From positions 1-64,000 of the forward strand of contig CAMKQH010000004.1 in NCBI GenBank assembly GCA_946414885.1: DNA of 64,000 bases. Direction: 5' to 3'. The notes below the pieces were generated by a model. The model worked only from the letters and a program-made list of their open reading frames with translations. It made no database searches and was not told where the DNA came from. This stretch comes from an uncultured Lachnospiraceae bacterium. Lineage in GTDB: Bacteria; Bacillota; Clostridia; Lachnospirales; Lachnospiraceae. Position 1 is the first letter of the stretch, and each line of letters begins with the position of its first letter. A program made the position numbers and the translations under genes. Shown here in pieces: positions 24,714 to 33,131 of this stretch.

Positions 24714-26360
24714 TTATTTGAACATAAATACCTGACGAAGGAGCGGAAGCTTTTCCGGGAACCAATGGGTGTAATTGTAATCGTCCGGGAAGAGCAGGAA
24801 CAATGCGCTGAAAAACATAACCTGAAGACATAACAGGCAAAGCAGGAAGCCATAAAAGGACTGCTTTTGTTCAGGAAGATTTTTCATAAGTGCTCCGATC
24901 ACAATAAATGCGAGAAGCGTGATCAGATAGTAAATATCCATGCGGTAACGCTCCGCAGAACCGTTTCCGGGAGCCCATGCAATCTGCATAACCGTGGTAA
25001 CCAGAGGCGCAATAAAGAGGAATGCGATGAGCAGACGCATTTTCGTCTGCTTTGCAAATGCGCGGCCTTTTTCGGTGAATGCGCCAAAGATCATTAACAA
25101 AATTGGGAAATTAACAAAGGTACTGTTGTAATATACAAAGGGAAATTCTCCAATGATAGGCGTAAAGCCAATGAAATTATAGAGAATTCCGTTTACGGTA
25201 CGGACTGTGCTAAATTCTTCGAAAAAGCTGCCGTATTTGCTCTGGTCACAGACGGTAAGCTGATAGGATTGTCCAAACTCCGTAGGGGTTCCAAAACGAA
25301 CGTAATTATAATACATCAGCAAAAGACCAATGATCAGATAAGGAAGACCGATGACACAGATCCGTCCGATCAATTTCAAAACATAGGATTTTTCCGTTTT
25401 GTTTGCAAGTACTTCCGTGCGGAGATATTCAAAGAAAAAGGGAATCACCAGCAAAAAAGCTCCGAGCGCACCAGAGGGACGGCATCCAAAGGCGGCAGCG
25501 CCAAATAAAGAACCAAGGGAGGCGAGAAGAACGCGCTTCCATCGAGCTTTCGCTTCCGTGAGGAAAACGCCGGAAGTGAAGAAATAGATGCTCCAAATGG
25601 AAAGACAGGCGGCCGACGTAGTTGCCGTACAATACAAAGCGGGCGTTCCGACGCTAAAGTAAACGCAGATCGTCGCAAATGCGGTCGTAAGTGAAAGAAA
25701 CAGCAAAAAGGACATGGAAGGGAAATATTTTTTCGCCAGTTTTCGGAAGAGAAGGAAAACACCAAGGATCGCAAATGCCGCAAAAAACTGGGTGGCATGG
25801 TAAGTGGTGAGATCCTGACCCGTGATCAAAAGATAGGGCAGGAACAGTAAAATCGCTGGAACAACGCCAAAATACATGTAGTATTTGCCATTATAGAAGG
25901 CGTGATCAGAATAGTAATCCACTTCCGCGGCAACGCGTTCGGAAGGCTCATAGGGATTGATCTCAAGAAGCCTTGGATCCACGGGAAGATCAAGCCATAC
26001 GTGACCTTCCTTTAAGGAATGTGCCAGAACCTCATACTGATTGCGGTGCTGGGGGAATTCTCCGTTGTAGGCGGGTGCAAGACCCATGGGAAGAATACAT
26101 GCCAGGATCAAGGCGAGACAAACGATAGCCGTAATGACGTCATGCTTCCTGGATACTTTTCCGTCAGAAGACGCGTAAGGCTGTTGATGATATTTTGAAA
26201 AGGGTTGGATCAGATACAGATATGCGAAAACCGAGCCCCACAAAACGCATCCGGCAGCGCGGTAATATTGGGCTTTGATGATAAAAACAATAAATAAAAG
26301 TGCCCACAAAATCTCGATAACGTAAAATACTGGGCGGATCGCTTTGGATGCTTTTTTCAT
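24714..26360 (-). CDS. Large polytopic membrane protein, possibly GT-C glycosyltransferase-like
   Basis: The 548-residue protein has about eleven hydrophobic spans and a loop after the third span that carries AYNGEFPQHRNQYEVLAHSL and DLPVDPRLLEINPYEPSERV, followed by YYSDHAFYNGKYYMYFGVVP. A large first outer loop with acidic residues and alternating spans is the general plan of GT-C glycosyltransferases and of related oligosaccharyl enzymes. I do not recognise a specific family signature, so this remains a resemblance. AAGGAG lies ten bases before the ATG. It has its own promoter, diverges from the MoxR gene and is not in an operon. Confidence 0.8.
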   Translation of the reverse strand: MKKASKAIRPVFYVIEILWALLFIVFIIKAQYYRAAGCVLWGSVFAYLYLIQPFSKYHQQPYASSDGKVSRKHDVITAIVCLALILACILPMGLAPAYNGEFPQHRNQYEVLAHSLKEGHVWLDLPVDPRLLEINPYEPSERVAAEVDYYSDHAFYNGKYYMYFGVVPAILLFLPYLLITGQDLTTYHATQFFAAFAILGVFLLFRKLAKKYFPSMSFLLFLSLTTAFATICVYFSVGTPALYCTATTSAACLSIWSIYFFTSGVFLTEAKARWKRVLLASLGSLFGAAAFGCRPSGALGAFLLVIPFFFEYLRTEVLANKTEKSYVLKLIGRICVIGLPYLIIGLLLMYYNYVRFGTPTEFGQSYQLTVCDQSKYGSFFEEFSTVRTVNGILYNFIGFTPIIGEFPFVYYNSTFVNFPILLMIFGAFTEKGRAFAKQTKMRLLIAFLFIAPLVTTVMQIAWAPGNGSAERYRMDIYYLITLLAFIVIGALMKNLPEQKQSFYGFLLCLLCLQVMFFSALFLLFPDDYNYTHWFPEKLPLLRQVFMFK

Positions 26361-26403
26361 TGTGTTAAGGCTCCTTTGGATTAGTGTTCCTTCAAGTTAT
26401 TTT

Positions 26404-26433
26404 ATTATAAGCAATAGAACTTGTAAAGGTCAT
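26404..26433 (-). promoter_or_regulatory. Promoter for the large membrane protein
   Basis: On the minus strand ATGACC (complement of 26428-26433), an 18-base spacer and TATAAT (complement of 26404-26409). The -10 is perfect, the -35 a four-of-six match. Confidence 0.6.
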
Positions 26434-26443
26434 TTAAGTAAAG

Positions 26444-26477
26444 TGGGATTGATTTTTCACCTAAAATCCCATATAAT
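26444..26477 (+). promoter_or_regulatory. Sigma-A promoter for the MoxR/VWA operon with an inverted repeat across it
   Basis: TTGATT (26449-26454), a 17-base spacer and TATAAT (26472-26477). The inverted repeat TGGGATT (26444-26450) / AATCCCA (26465-26471) brackets the spacer and could be an operator; that role is inference. Confidence 0.65.
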
Positions 26478-26529
26478 ATTTGTGTTTACTTAGAATGAAA
26501 AGGCCATCAGGCAGAAGTGAGAGGAAAAC

Positions 26530-27345
26530 ATGGAAAATCAAAGCTTTCAGGGAACTCAGGAATATGTTGCAAGCCAGGAATTGATGGCGAGCGTAAACAT
26601 AGCGATCGCGCTGAAAAAACCTTTATTGATCAAGGGAGAGCCGGGTACGGGCAAGACCATGCTGGCGGAAGCGGTTGCAAAGAATCTTGGAAAAAGACTA
26701 ATCATTTGGAACATTAAGTCAACCACAAAGGCCCAGGAAGGTCTTTACGTTTATGATACCATTCAGCGCCTGTATGACGGTCAGTTTGGCGTTGAAGGCG
26801 TGGATGACATTGCGAGATACATTAAGCTTGGTAAGCTGGGTGAGGCCTTCGACAGCGAGGATCAGGTGGTGCTTTTGATCGATGAGATCGATAAGGCAGA
26901 TTTGGAATTCCCCAACGATCTTCTTTGGGAATTAGATCAGATGGAGTTCTATATCAATGAGACAAAGCGTACCGTAAAGGCGAAGCATCGCCCTATCGTG
27001 ATCATCACTTCCAACGCGGAGAAGGAATTGCCTGACGCATTCCTTAGAAGATGTATATTCCATTACATTGATTTCCCCGACAAGGAATTGATGGAAGAGA
27101 TCGTAAAGGTGCATTTCCCTCAGGTGGAAGAGAATCTCTTAAAGCAGGCCATGGACGCTTTCTATGAGATCCGCGCGATCCATGACATCCGCAAGAAGCC
27201 CAGCACTTCAGAGTTGATCGATTGGGTGAACGCTCTGCAGATCGGCGGCATTTCTGCTGACAGGATCAAGGCAGAGCTTCCGTTCGTTGGAGTTGTCGTA
27301 AAGAAGGATGAGGATCTGGAACTCGTAAAGCACGGTAATCATTAA
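26530..27345 (+). CDS. MoxR-family AAA+ ATPase
   Basis: The 271-residue ATPase has Walker A GEPGTGKTM (about residues 36-44), Walker B VVLLIDEIDKAD (about 115-126), sensor 1 in VIITSNAEKELPDAF and the arginine-finger region FLRRCIFHYIDFP. MoxR-class ATPases act as chaperones that work with a VWA-domain partner, commonly to mature a metal enzyme or envelope complex. The partner gene lies just downstream (27488) on the same strand. The pair's own substrate is not encoded nearby, so the task is unknown. Its promoter at 26449 carries an inverted repeat. Confidence 0.93.
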   Translation: MENQSFQGTQEYVASQELMASVNIAIALKKPLLIKGEPGTGKTMLAEAVAKNLGKRLIIWNIKSTTKAQEGLYVYDTIQRLYDGQFGVEGVDDIARYIKLGKLGEAFDSEDQVVLLIDEIDKADLEFPNDLLWELDQMEFYINETKRTVKAKHRPIVIITSNAEKELPDAFLRRCIFHYIDFPDKELMEEIVKVHFPQVEENLLKQAMDAFYEIRAIHDIRKKPSTSELIDWVNALQIGGISADRIKAELPFVGVVVKKDEDLELVKHGNH

Positions 27346-27352
27346 ATAACTC

Positions 27353-27440
27353 GGGGATTGGGCCTATATGGTATTTCTCGTAACCATTCGACCGAGAAAT
27401 GCCATATAGGCCATCCCCTCGGGATAACGAGAATTCTCGT
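27353..27440 (+). repeat. Long intercistronic hairpin plus 14-bp palindrome between the MoxR and VWA genes
   Basis: Bases 27353-27380 pair with 27393-27418: 26 bp with one 2-base bulge, one G-T pair and a 12-base loop. A second palindrome, ACGAGAATTCTCGT, follows at 27427-27440. The motif TTTCTCG/CGAGAAA thus occurs in each orientation within the hairpin and, with one change, again in the palindrome. No T run follows the hairpin. It may tune the ratio of the two proteins by mRNA processing or be a protein binding site. Confidence 0.85.
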
Positions 27441-27487
27441 GGTGGAAAACGAGTTCAAGGATTTACGATGAGGAGTGAGCGGATCAG

Positions 27488-28690
27488 GTGTTTACAAAAT
27501 TCTTTGAAAGTTTAAGAAGTAAGGGACTTCACGTGACGCTCGGAGAGTTCCTGACTTTGCAGGAGGCTCTGGATAAGGGGCTTTGTGGCAGTTCGCTGAC
27601 ACAGTTTTATTTCGTGTCCCGCATGATCTTGGTAAAGAGCGAAACGGATTACGATAAGTTTGACATGGCGTTTGACGAGTGCTTTAAGCCGGCCCAGAAG
27701 GAGACGGAGGTTGGCGCGCAGATGCTCAGGTGGCTGGATAAGTCTGACATGCTGGAATTGGCACATGAGGAAGCCAGGGCACACTTGAACCAGATGGAAG
27801 ACATCCAGGTTGACAAAGAGATGGTGGAAGAGACCTTTAAGCAGCGACTTCGTGACCAGAATGAAGAACACAATGGCGGAAGCTTTTGGATCGGAACCAT
27901 GGGAAAGACCTCTTTTGGTAACATGGGTGGTAACGTTGGCGGCGTACGCGTTGGAGGACAGACGGGCTACCAGTCGGCGTTTTCCGTTGTGGGCGCTAGA
28001 AAATACAGGGATTTCAGGGATGACAGAGTATTGGACAATCGTCAGTTCCAATTGGCATTCCGGAAACTCAGGCAGTTTTCGTCAAGGCTGGACATTCCAG
28101 AGACCGAGCTTGACATTGATGGCACTGTAGATAAGACCTGCAACAATGGCGGATGCCTGCAGATCGTCATGAAAAAGCCCAGAAAAAACGCCGTGAAGCT
28201 GCTGCTTTTGATGGACTCCGGTGGTACCATGATCCCTTTTAGCAGTTTGTTGAATGACTTGTTTCAGGCGGTACACAAATCCAATCATTACAAGGACGTA
28301 AAGACCTATTATTTTCATAACTGCATCTACAGCAAGGTCTATAAAACCCCGGAATGCGAAAACGGTGACTGGGTTGACACGGAGTGGATGTTCCGCAACG
28401 TGGACAGTGATTACAAGGTGATCATCGTTGGTGATGCAGCGATGGCGCCGGAGGAATTGTATTCTGATACGGGAAATTACAGGGGACCGAATGGCGGTCT
28501 TTCCGGATGGCAGTGGCTGAATCAGATCAAGCGCCATTACAAGAAAGTTGTGTGGCTAAATCCTAAGATGGCACCAGGCAGGGCGCCTTGGAGAGAGGCG
28601 GAAACGGCGATCAAGGAACTGTTCCCGATGTACAAGCTGACCGTGGACGGCTTAAATCAGGCGATGGTAAAACTCATGGTCAATCGATAA
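27488..28690 (+). CDS. VWA-domain (CoxE-like) protein, partner of the MoxR ATPase
   Basis: The 400-residue cytoplasmic protein has an N-terminal helical part (about 1-135), a Gly-rich linker (SFGNMGGNVGGVRVGGQTG, about 140-160) and a C-terminal VWA domain starting at about 230 with LLLLMDSGGTM. The canonical metal site is DxSxS; here the second and third residues are Gly and Thr, a departure I believe is common in this CoxE-like branch. TYYFHNCIYSKVY and VIIVGDAAMAP are further family features. The start is GTG 27488. It almost certainly acts with the MoxR ATPase upstream. The target is unknown. Confidence 0.9.
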   Translation: MFTKFFESLRSKGLHVTLGEFLTLQEALDKGLCGSSLTQFYFVSRMILVKSETDYDKFDMAFDECFKPAQKETEVGAQMLRWLDKSDMLELAHEEARAHLNQMEDIQVDKEMVEETFKQRLRDQNEEHNGGSFWIGTMGKTSFGNMGGNVGGVRVGGQTGYQSAFSVVGARKYRDFRDDRVLDNRQFQLAFRKLRQFSSRLDIPETELDIDGTVDKTCNNGGCLQIVMKKPRKNAVKLLLLMDSGGTMIPFSSLLNDLFQAVHKSNHYKDVKTYYFHNCIYSKVYKTPECENGDWVDTEWMFRNVDSDYKVIIVGDAAMAPEELYSDTGNYRGPNGGLSGWQWLNQIKRHYKKVVWLNPKMAPGRAPWREAETAIKELFPMYKLTVDGLNQAMVKLMVNR

Positions 28691-28708
28691 GACAGTTTAT
28701 TTCAAAGG

Positions 28709-29512
28709 TTAAGGAGCAATGAAACGTTCATCCAAACGGACGAAATTCATTGCTCTTTTTTCAAAAGCTTTGAGTGTGGATAAGGACGAAGTTTTTGCAA
28801 AAACAACGTAATAGTGGAACTGATGATCAAAAACGTAAGTGGCGGTAAAGGATGACGCATAACGGGATGCAAATTTCATGCAATCTTCCTTACTGAGACA
28901 TAAGGAATTAAAGATGGCGATGGAATCTCCGGCCATTAAGGAACTTATGGAATTTACGAAATCCATGGACGTGATCTGCGGGCAATTATTGTCAGCGAGG
29001 AACAAATCGACGTAGATCAATTGAAATTGCTCCGTGGTCTTGTGAACGTAAGAAAATGCGTCGTCGTGAAGCAGAAGAAAATAATGATATATGGGATCGT
29101 CAATGAAGTATTTCTTTGCGATTTTGATCATGGTTTCAGAGTATTCCACTCCGGTGATCTTACAATCCTTGGAGGAAAGCGCAAGAAAGCGTGGAATGGA
29201 ACAACCGGCGCATCCAAGGACCAACGCGCTTCCCAAGGAAGAAAGCTTTGGAAAAAAGCTTTCCGTAAGGCGCTGGACGGCAAAGTAGATTGGTTGCAGG
29301 CGAAGATGCTTATTTAAATAGATGGCAGAATAACTGTAGGAAGAACCACGCTGAAACTCAAGGCGTCTTACGTCAAACAGCGGCAGAAAAGGGATTTTGC
29401 GGTCGACTACTTCGAAAGTAACGGAAGAATCGAGATCATCCTGAAAGGATTCCACCAGGGTTGCCTTTTGTAATTTTGAAAATTGAGATGCCAGAAAATC
29501 GAGGAAACTCAT
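28709..29512 (-). CDS. Spermidine synthase-like SAM-dependent methyltransferase-fold protein
   Basis: The 267-residue protein has a class I SAM fold: motif I ALVLGCAGCSIPRFLAL (about residue 97), then KITGVEYSETMIKIAKKYF and the acidic LLHDDAFSYVH, LIYVDLFLADN. This pattern resembles the spermidine/spermine synthase (PABS) group, but the substrate residues cannot be assigned, so it may be a related methyltransferase. The start is ATG 29512 with GGAGG six bases upstream; the frame runs further upstream but without a comparable site. The 3' end overlaps a plus-strand terminator. It stands alone on the minus strand. Confidence 0.85.
   Translation of the reverse strand: MSFLDFLASQFSKLQKATLVESFQDDLDSSVTFEVVDRKIPFLPLFDVRRLEFQRGSSYSYSAIYLNKHLRLQPIYFAVQRLTESFFPKLSSLGSALVLGCAGCSIPRFLALSSKDCKITGVEYSETMIKIAKKYFIDDPIYHYFLLLHDDAFSYVHKTTEQFQLIYVDLFLADNNCPQITSMDFVNSISSLMAGDSIAIFNSLCLSKEDCMKFASRYASSFTATYVFDHQFHYYVVFAKTSSLSTLKAFEKRAMNFVRLDERFIAP
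28714..28761 (+). terminator. Terminator of the MoxR/VWA operon, inside the end of the convergent gene
   Basis: GAGCAATGAA (28714-28723) pairs with TTCATTGCTC (28746-28755), extended inside by a mismatched TTCATCC/GGACGAA pairing, then six T (28756-28761). The hairpin lies within the last codons of the minus-strand methyltransferase-like gene. Confidence 0.85.
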
Positions 29513-29667
29513 AATTGTCCTCCGCGGAAAGCATTTAAGCATGCGTAAGCATATTTGTAATTCTATTTTATCATGTTTTCTTAAAACTGAAAAAAATTTT
29601 TTGATTATACGTTTTCCCTTTTTGAATCGTAATATCAGTAGAATGCATTCAAGGAGATCATTAACCA

Positions 29668-29763
29668 ATGAAAAATGAGCAGTTGGAAGAGATCTACCGG
29701 AGAAGAGCCGGGGATATAAAAATATTTGAGCTTCTGGATTCATTCTCTTTAGATTTGGAATGA
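29668..29763 (+). CDS. Possible 31-residue peptide upstream of the tyrS leader
   Basis: A short frame starting MKNEQLEEIYRRRAGD and ending in an acidic, hydrophobic helix-like segment (31 residues in all). AAGGAG is present but 11 bases from the ATG, which is long. It ends 14 bases before the tyrS promoter. I do not recognise it; it may be a real small protein, a remnant, or chance. Confidence 0.4.
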   Translation: MKNEQLEEIYRRRAGDIKIFELLDSFSLDLE

Positions 29764-29776
29764 AATCAAAAATAGC

Positions 29777-29805
29777 TTGACAAAGTGGCTCGTATGATTT
29801 ACTAT
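29777..29805 (+). promoter_or_regulatory. Promoter of the tyrS T-box transcript
   Basis: TTGACA (29777-29782), a 17-base spacer and TACTAT (29800-29805). Confidence 0.75.
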
Positions 29806-29811
29806 CACAAT

Positions 29812-30092
29812 ATCATATTTGAATGCGATGAAGAGAAAGAGTACCAAGAGGAAGCTTTTGACAGAGAGTTGCCGGCAGGTGAGAGGCGCGGAAAGTCTTT
29901 TGGGAATACGTCTCGGAGCAGCAAACCCAAACCTGATCGCAGGGAGTAGGCTTTGACGGTAGTCCCCGATATCGGACAAGAGTATTGATGGATACTCGCT
30001 GAGCCGTGCGTTGTGAGGCGTGCGGGAACGAAGGTGGTAACGTGAGTGAGGGCTCACCCTTTTGAAAGAGGGTGAGCTTTATTTGTTTTAAA
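29812..30092 (+). ncRNA. T-box leader of tyrS (tyrosine specifier)
   Basis: The leader of about 280 bases has the T-box motif AAGGTGGTAACGTG at 30031-30044, a purine-rich 5' part typical of stem I (29826-29850), and a terminator hairpin after the T-box. A Tyr codon TAC at 29907-29909 (in GGGAATACGTCTCGG) sits where the specifier loop is expected. Uncharged tRNA-Tyr would pair with it and the T-box to favour the antiterminator and so turn on tyrS. The secondary structure was judged by eye; the Tyr specifier agrees with the gene that follows. Confidence 0.9.
30052..30089 (+). terminator. Regulated terminator of the T-box leader
   Basis: GCTCACCCT (30052-30060) pairs with AGGGTGAGC (30069-30077), followed by TTTATTTGTTTT. 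It competes with the antiterminator that includes the T-box motif. Confidence 0.88.
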
Positions 30093-30174
30093 ACTCTCCC
30101 TTGTAATCCTTCAAAGCATGGACGGTGGAATAACCGTCAAATAGTAGCCGAAGGGCGGAAAGAGAGGAAAAGAA

Positions 30175-31398
30175 ATGACGATTTTTGATGAACTCAAAGC
30201 CAGAGGACTTTTGGCACAGCTCACGGATGAAGAAGAGATCAAGGAGCTGATCAACAATGGAAAGGCCGTGTTTTACATTGGCTTTGACCCGACTGCAGAT
30301 AGTCTGCACGTGGGACATTTTATGGCACTTTGCCTGATGAAGAGGCTTCAGATGGCCGGGAACCGTCCCATCGCCCTGATTGGCGGCGGTACCGCAATGA
30401 TCGGCGATCCTTCCGGAAGAAGTGACATGCGCACGATGATGACCGTGGAGCAGATCGATCACAACTGTGAATGCTTTAAGAAGCAAATGAGCCGTTTTAT
30501 CGAGTTTGGCGAAGGCAAGGCCATGATGGTAAACAACGCCGATTGGCTCAGAGGCTTGAACTACATTGAGTTTTTGCGCGAGGTAGGCGCTCATTTCTCT
30601 GTCAACAGAATGCTGACGGCTGAGTGCTACAAGCAGAGAATGGAGAAGGGATTGAGCTTCCTTGAATTCAATTACATGATCATGCAGAGCTATGATTTCC
30701 TGGAGCTTTACAAGCGTTACGGCTGTAACATGCAGTTCGGTGGCGATGATCAGTGGAGCAACATGCTTGGCGGTACGGAACTGATCCGCAGAAAGCTTGG
30801 AAAAAATGCCTGCGCCATGACCATCACGCTGCTCTTGAATTCCGAGGGTAAGAAGATGGGCAAGACCCAGAAGGGCGCCGTATGGCTGGATCCCGAGAAG
30901 ACTTCCCCATTCGAGTTTTACCAGTACTGGAGAAATGTTGGCGATGCCGACGTGCTTAAGTGTCTGCGCATGCTGACCTTCCTTCCCCTAGAGCAGATCG
31001 ACGAGATGGATCATTGGGAGGGCAGCCAGCTCAATCAGGCAAAGGAAATTTTGGCATTTGAACTGACCAAGCTTGTTCACGGTGAGGAAGAAGCCGTGAA
31101 GGCGCAGGAAAGCGCCAAGGCTTTATTTGCAGGCGGCGGAGATGACGCTAACATGCCGACCTACGAACTGAAGGATGAAGATTTCCTGAACGGAAAGATT
31201 GATATCCTTGGAGTTCTTGCAAGCGCGGGGCTTTGCGCATCCAGAAGTGAGGCAAGACGTGCCGTTGAGCAGGGCGGCGTTACCGTTGACGGGGAAAAAG
31301 TTACGGACGTGAAGCTGAGCTTTGATCCCGGGCAGTTTGCAGGCGATGGAATCGTCGTAAAACGCGGTAAAAAGAGCTTTAAGCGCATTGTTAGATAA
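30175..31398 (+). CDS. tyrS: Tyrosyl-tRNA synthetase
   Basis: The 407-residue class I synthetase has [18 protein letters not shown] with the HIGH-type box HVGH, the KMSKS-type loop KKMGKTQKG, and a C-terminal S4 RNA-binding domain (about 340-407). It charges tRNA-Tyr. The sequence [16 protein letters not shown] is the tyrosine-binding region. Its length is standard for the TyrS group of Firmicutes. The T-box leader upstream places it under control of tRNA-Tyr charging, and a terminator at 31418 makes it a single-gene transcript. Confidence 0.97.
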   Translation: MTIFDELKARGLLAQLTDEEEIKELINNGKAVFYIGFDPTADSLHVGHFMALCLMKRLQMAGNRPIALIGGGTAMIGDPSGRSDMRTMMTVEQIDHNCECFKKQMSRFIEFGEGKAMMVNNADWLRGLNYIEFLREVGAHFSVNRMLTAECYKQRMEKGLSFLEFNYMIMQSYDFLELYKRYGCNMQFGGDDQWSNMLGGTELIRRKLGKNACAMTITLLLNSEGKKMGKTQKGAVWLDPEKTSPFEFYQYWRNVGDADVLKCLRMLTFLPLEQIDEMDHWEGSQLNQAKEILAFELTKLVHGEEEAVKAQESAKALFAGGGDDANMPTYELKDEDFLNGKIDILGVLASAGLCASRSEARRAVEQGGVTVDGEKVTDVKLSFDPGQFAGDGIVVKRGKKSFKRIVR

Positions 31399-31417
31399 AA
31401 TAGCTAAAAGTATTAGG

Positions 31418-31448
31418 AAAGGCCGAATCCGGGAGGATTCGGCCTTTT
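31418..31448 (+). terminator. Intrinsic terminator after tyrS
   Basis: AAAGGCCGAATCC (31418-31430) pairs with GGATTCGGCCTTT (31435-31447), a 13-bp stem with the loop GGGA and a short T run. Confidence 0.93.
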
Positions 31449-31486
31449 AACGTGTCATGGGGGCGTTTCCGTCATCTCGTTTTTTT

Positions 31487-31515
31487 ACATAAAATACTTG
31501 TAGCCTGCATATGTT
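31487..31515 (+). promoter_or_regulatory. Possible sigma-E-type sporulation promoter for spoIVA
   Basis: ACATAAA (31487-31493), a 14-base spacer and CATATGTT (31508-31515) roughly fit the mother-cell sigma-E consensus. B. subtilis spoIVA is sigma-E dependent, which supports the reading. The match is imperfect. Confidence 0.45.
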
Positions 31516-31547
31516 TGTAACAGCAATTGCGGGAGGATGATAAAAAG

Positions 31548-33029
31548 ATGGCAGAAATTCAAAAGGCATATGATCTGTATCGTGACATTAAAGAAAGATG
31601 TAATGGGGAAATCTACATAGGCGTTTTGGGACCGGTCCGTACGGGAAAATCAACGTTTATCAGCAGATTCATGGAAGAAATGGTATTTCCAAACATGGAA
31701 GACGGAGCGGAAAAGATCAGGGCCACGGACGAATTGCCACAAAGCGCGGCAGGGAAAACCATTACGACGACGGAACCAAAGTTTGTGCCAAAGGAGGCGG
31801 CAACCATTCGGCTCGGGGATGACGTTACGGCAAAGGTTAGGCTGATCGATTGCGTCGGATACATGGTGGACGGTGCTGCCGGACATTTGGAGAATGACGA
31901 GGAACGGATGGTAAAAACACCGTGGTTTGATGATCCCATTCCATTTAGCAAAGCGGCTGAGATTGGTACGGATAAGGTTATGAAAGACCACTCGACAATC
32001 GGCTTAGTGATCACGACGGACGGAAGCATCGGTGAATTGCCGAGAGACGCTTATTTGGAAGCGGAAGAAAAGACGATAACGGCGCTTAAGGAAACGGGAA
32101 AGCCTTTTTTGGTGCTCGTGAACAGCAGAAAACCTTATTCTGAAGAGGCAAAAAACGTTGCGTCAAGGATAGCAGATGCCTATGGCGTTATGACCATGAC
32201 GGTCAATTGTGAGCAACTGAGGAAAGATGACGTTACGAGGGTCTTGGAGCAGATTTTGTACGAATTTCCAGTATCTTCCGTGGAGTTCTATTGCCCTGGG
32301 TGGATGAGATCGCTGGATGATCAGGATGACATGAACGTTGACTTGATTGGTAAAATCAAAGAACTGGGAGACAAATCTGTAAAAATAAGGGACGTGGCTG
32401 AAAACATTGACGTTATGGTGAGCGATTACCTTAGAAGATATAGAATTGAAAGCCTGGGATTATCCGATGGAGTCATTAAAATTGAACTTGAGCCAAAGGA
32501 AGAATGTTTTTACAATGCATTGACCAATGCGGTTGGCGAATCGGTCGAAGACTCAGATCAGCTGATGATCCGGTTAAAGCAATATGGTGAGATGAAAGAG
32601 GAATATGACAAAATAAAAGATGCCCTGGACAGCGTAAAGGCCGGCGGGTATGGAGTGGTAATTCCTCAAAGAGAGGACATTACTTTGGAAGAGCCGGAAA
32701 TCATTCATCAGGGAAATAAGTTTGGCGTAAAAATTAAAGCAATCAGTCCATCGATTCACATGATCAGGACGAACGTGGTGACGGAGATTGCGCCCATTGT
32801 TGGAACAAGGGAACAGGCAGAGGATTTGATCGCGTTTATCAAAAATTCGAGCACGGCGGAAGGCATGTGGGGAACTAACGTATTTGGAAAATCCGTGGAG
32901 CAGATGGTGAACGACGGTATAAATGCCAAGATTTCGGGAATCGGGCCGGAGAGCCAGGAAAAACTACAGGATTGCATGCAAAAGATCGTAAATGAATCAA
33001 ATGGCGGCATGGTTTGCATCATTATATAA
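31548..33029 (+). CDS. spoIVA: SpoIVA, spore coat morphogenetic ATPase
   Basis: The 493-residue protein has the SpoIVA length. The N-terminal P-loop domain carries GVLGPVRTGKST (residues 25-36), a region with TTTEPKFVPKEA and the LIDCVGYMVDGAAGH switch. The C-terminal part ends with GGMVCIII, the hydrophobic end that anchors SpoIVA on the forespore. SpoIVA polymerises with ATP hydrolysis into the basement layer of the spore coat. The start is ATG 31548, 11 bases after GGGAGG; an in-frame codon at 31527 is less likely. This gene is a clear sign that the organism makes endospores. Confidence 0.96.
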   Translation: MAEIQKAYDLYRDIKERCNGEIYIGVLGPVRTGKSTFISRFMEEMVFPNMEDGAEKIRATDELPQSAAGKTITTTEPKFVPKEAATIRLGDDVTAKVRLIDCVGYMVDGAAGHLENDEERMVKTPWFDDPIPFSKAAEIGTDKVMKDHSTIGLVITTDGSIGELPRDAYLEAEEKTITALKETGKPFLVLVNSRKPYSEEAKNVASRIADAYGVMTMTVNCEQLRKDDVTRVLEQILYEFPVSSVEFYCPGWMRSLDDQDDMNVDLIGKIKELGDKSVKIRDVAENIDVMVSDYLRRYRIESLGLSDGVIKIELEPKEECFYNALTNAVGESVEDSDQLMIRLKQYGEMKEEYDKIKDALDSVKAGGYGVVIPQREDITLEEPEIIHQGNKFGVKIKAISPSIHMIRTNVVTEIAPIVGTREQAEDLIAFIKNSSTAEGMWGTNVFGKSVEQMVNDGINAKISGIGPESQEKLQDCMQKIVNESNGGMVCIII

Positions 33030-33055
33030 AACATACAAAATTTATTGTAAAAGAA

Positions 33056-33084
33056 TTGATTTTACGTGAAAATTTCTGTATACT
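33056..33084 (+). promoter_or_regulatory. Sigma-A promoter for punA-cdd
   Basis: TTGATT (33056-33061), a 17-base spacer and TATACT (33079-33084). Confidence 0.78.
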
Positions 33085-33131
33085 TTACTACTGTAGGACA
33101 AATTGAATAAAAACAAAGGAGCATCTTTTGA

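Noticed and set aside
24639..24833. 64-residue plus-strand frame after gpsA
   Set aside because: It runs across the bidirectional terminator and the end of the convergent gene, with no ribosome binding site.
29749..30057. 102-residue minus-strand frame in the gap before tyrS
   Set aside because: The region is explained by the tyrS promoter and T-box leader on the plus strand.
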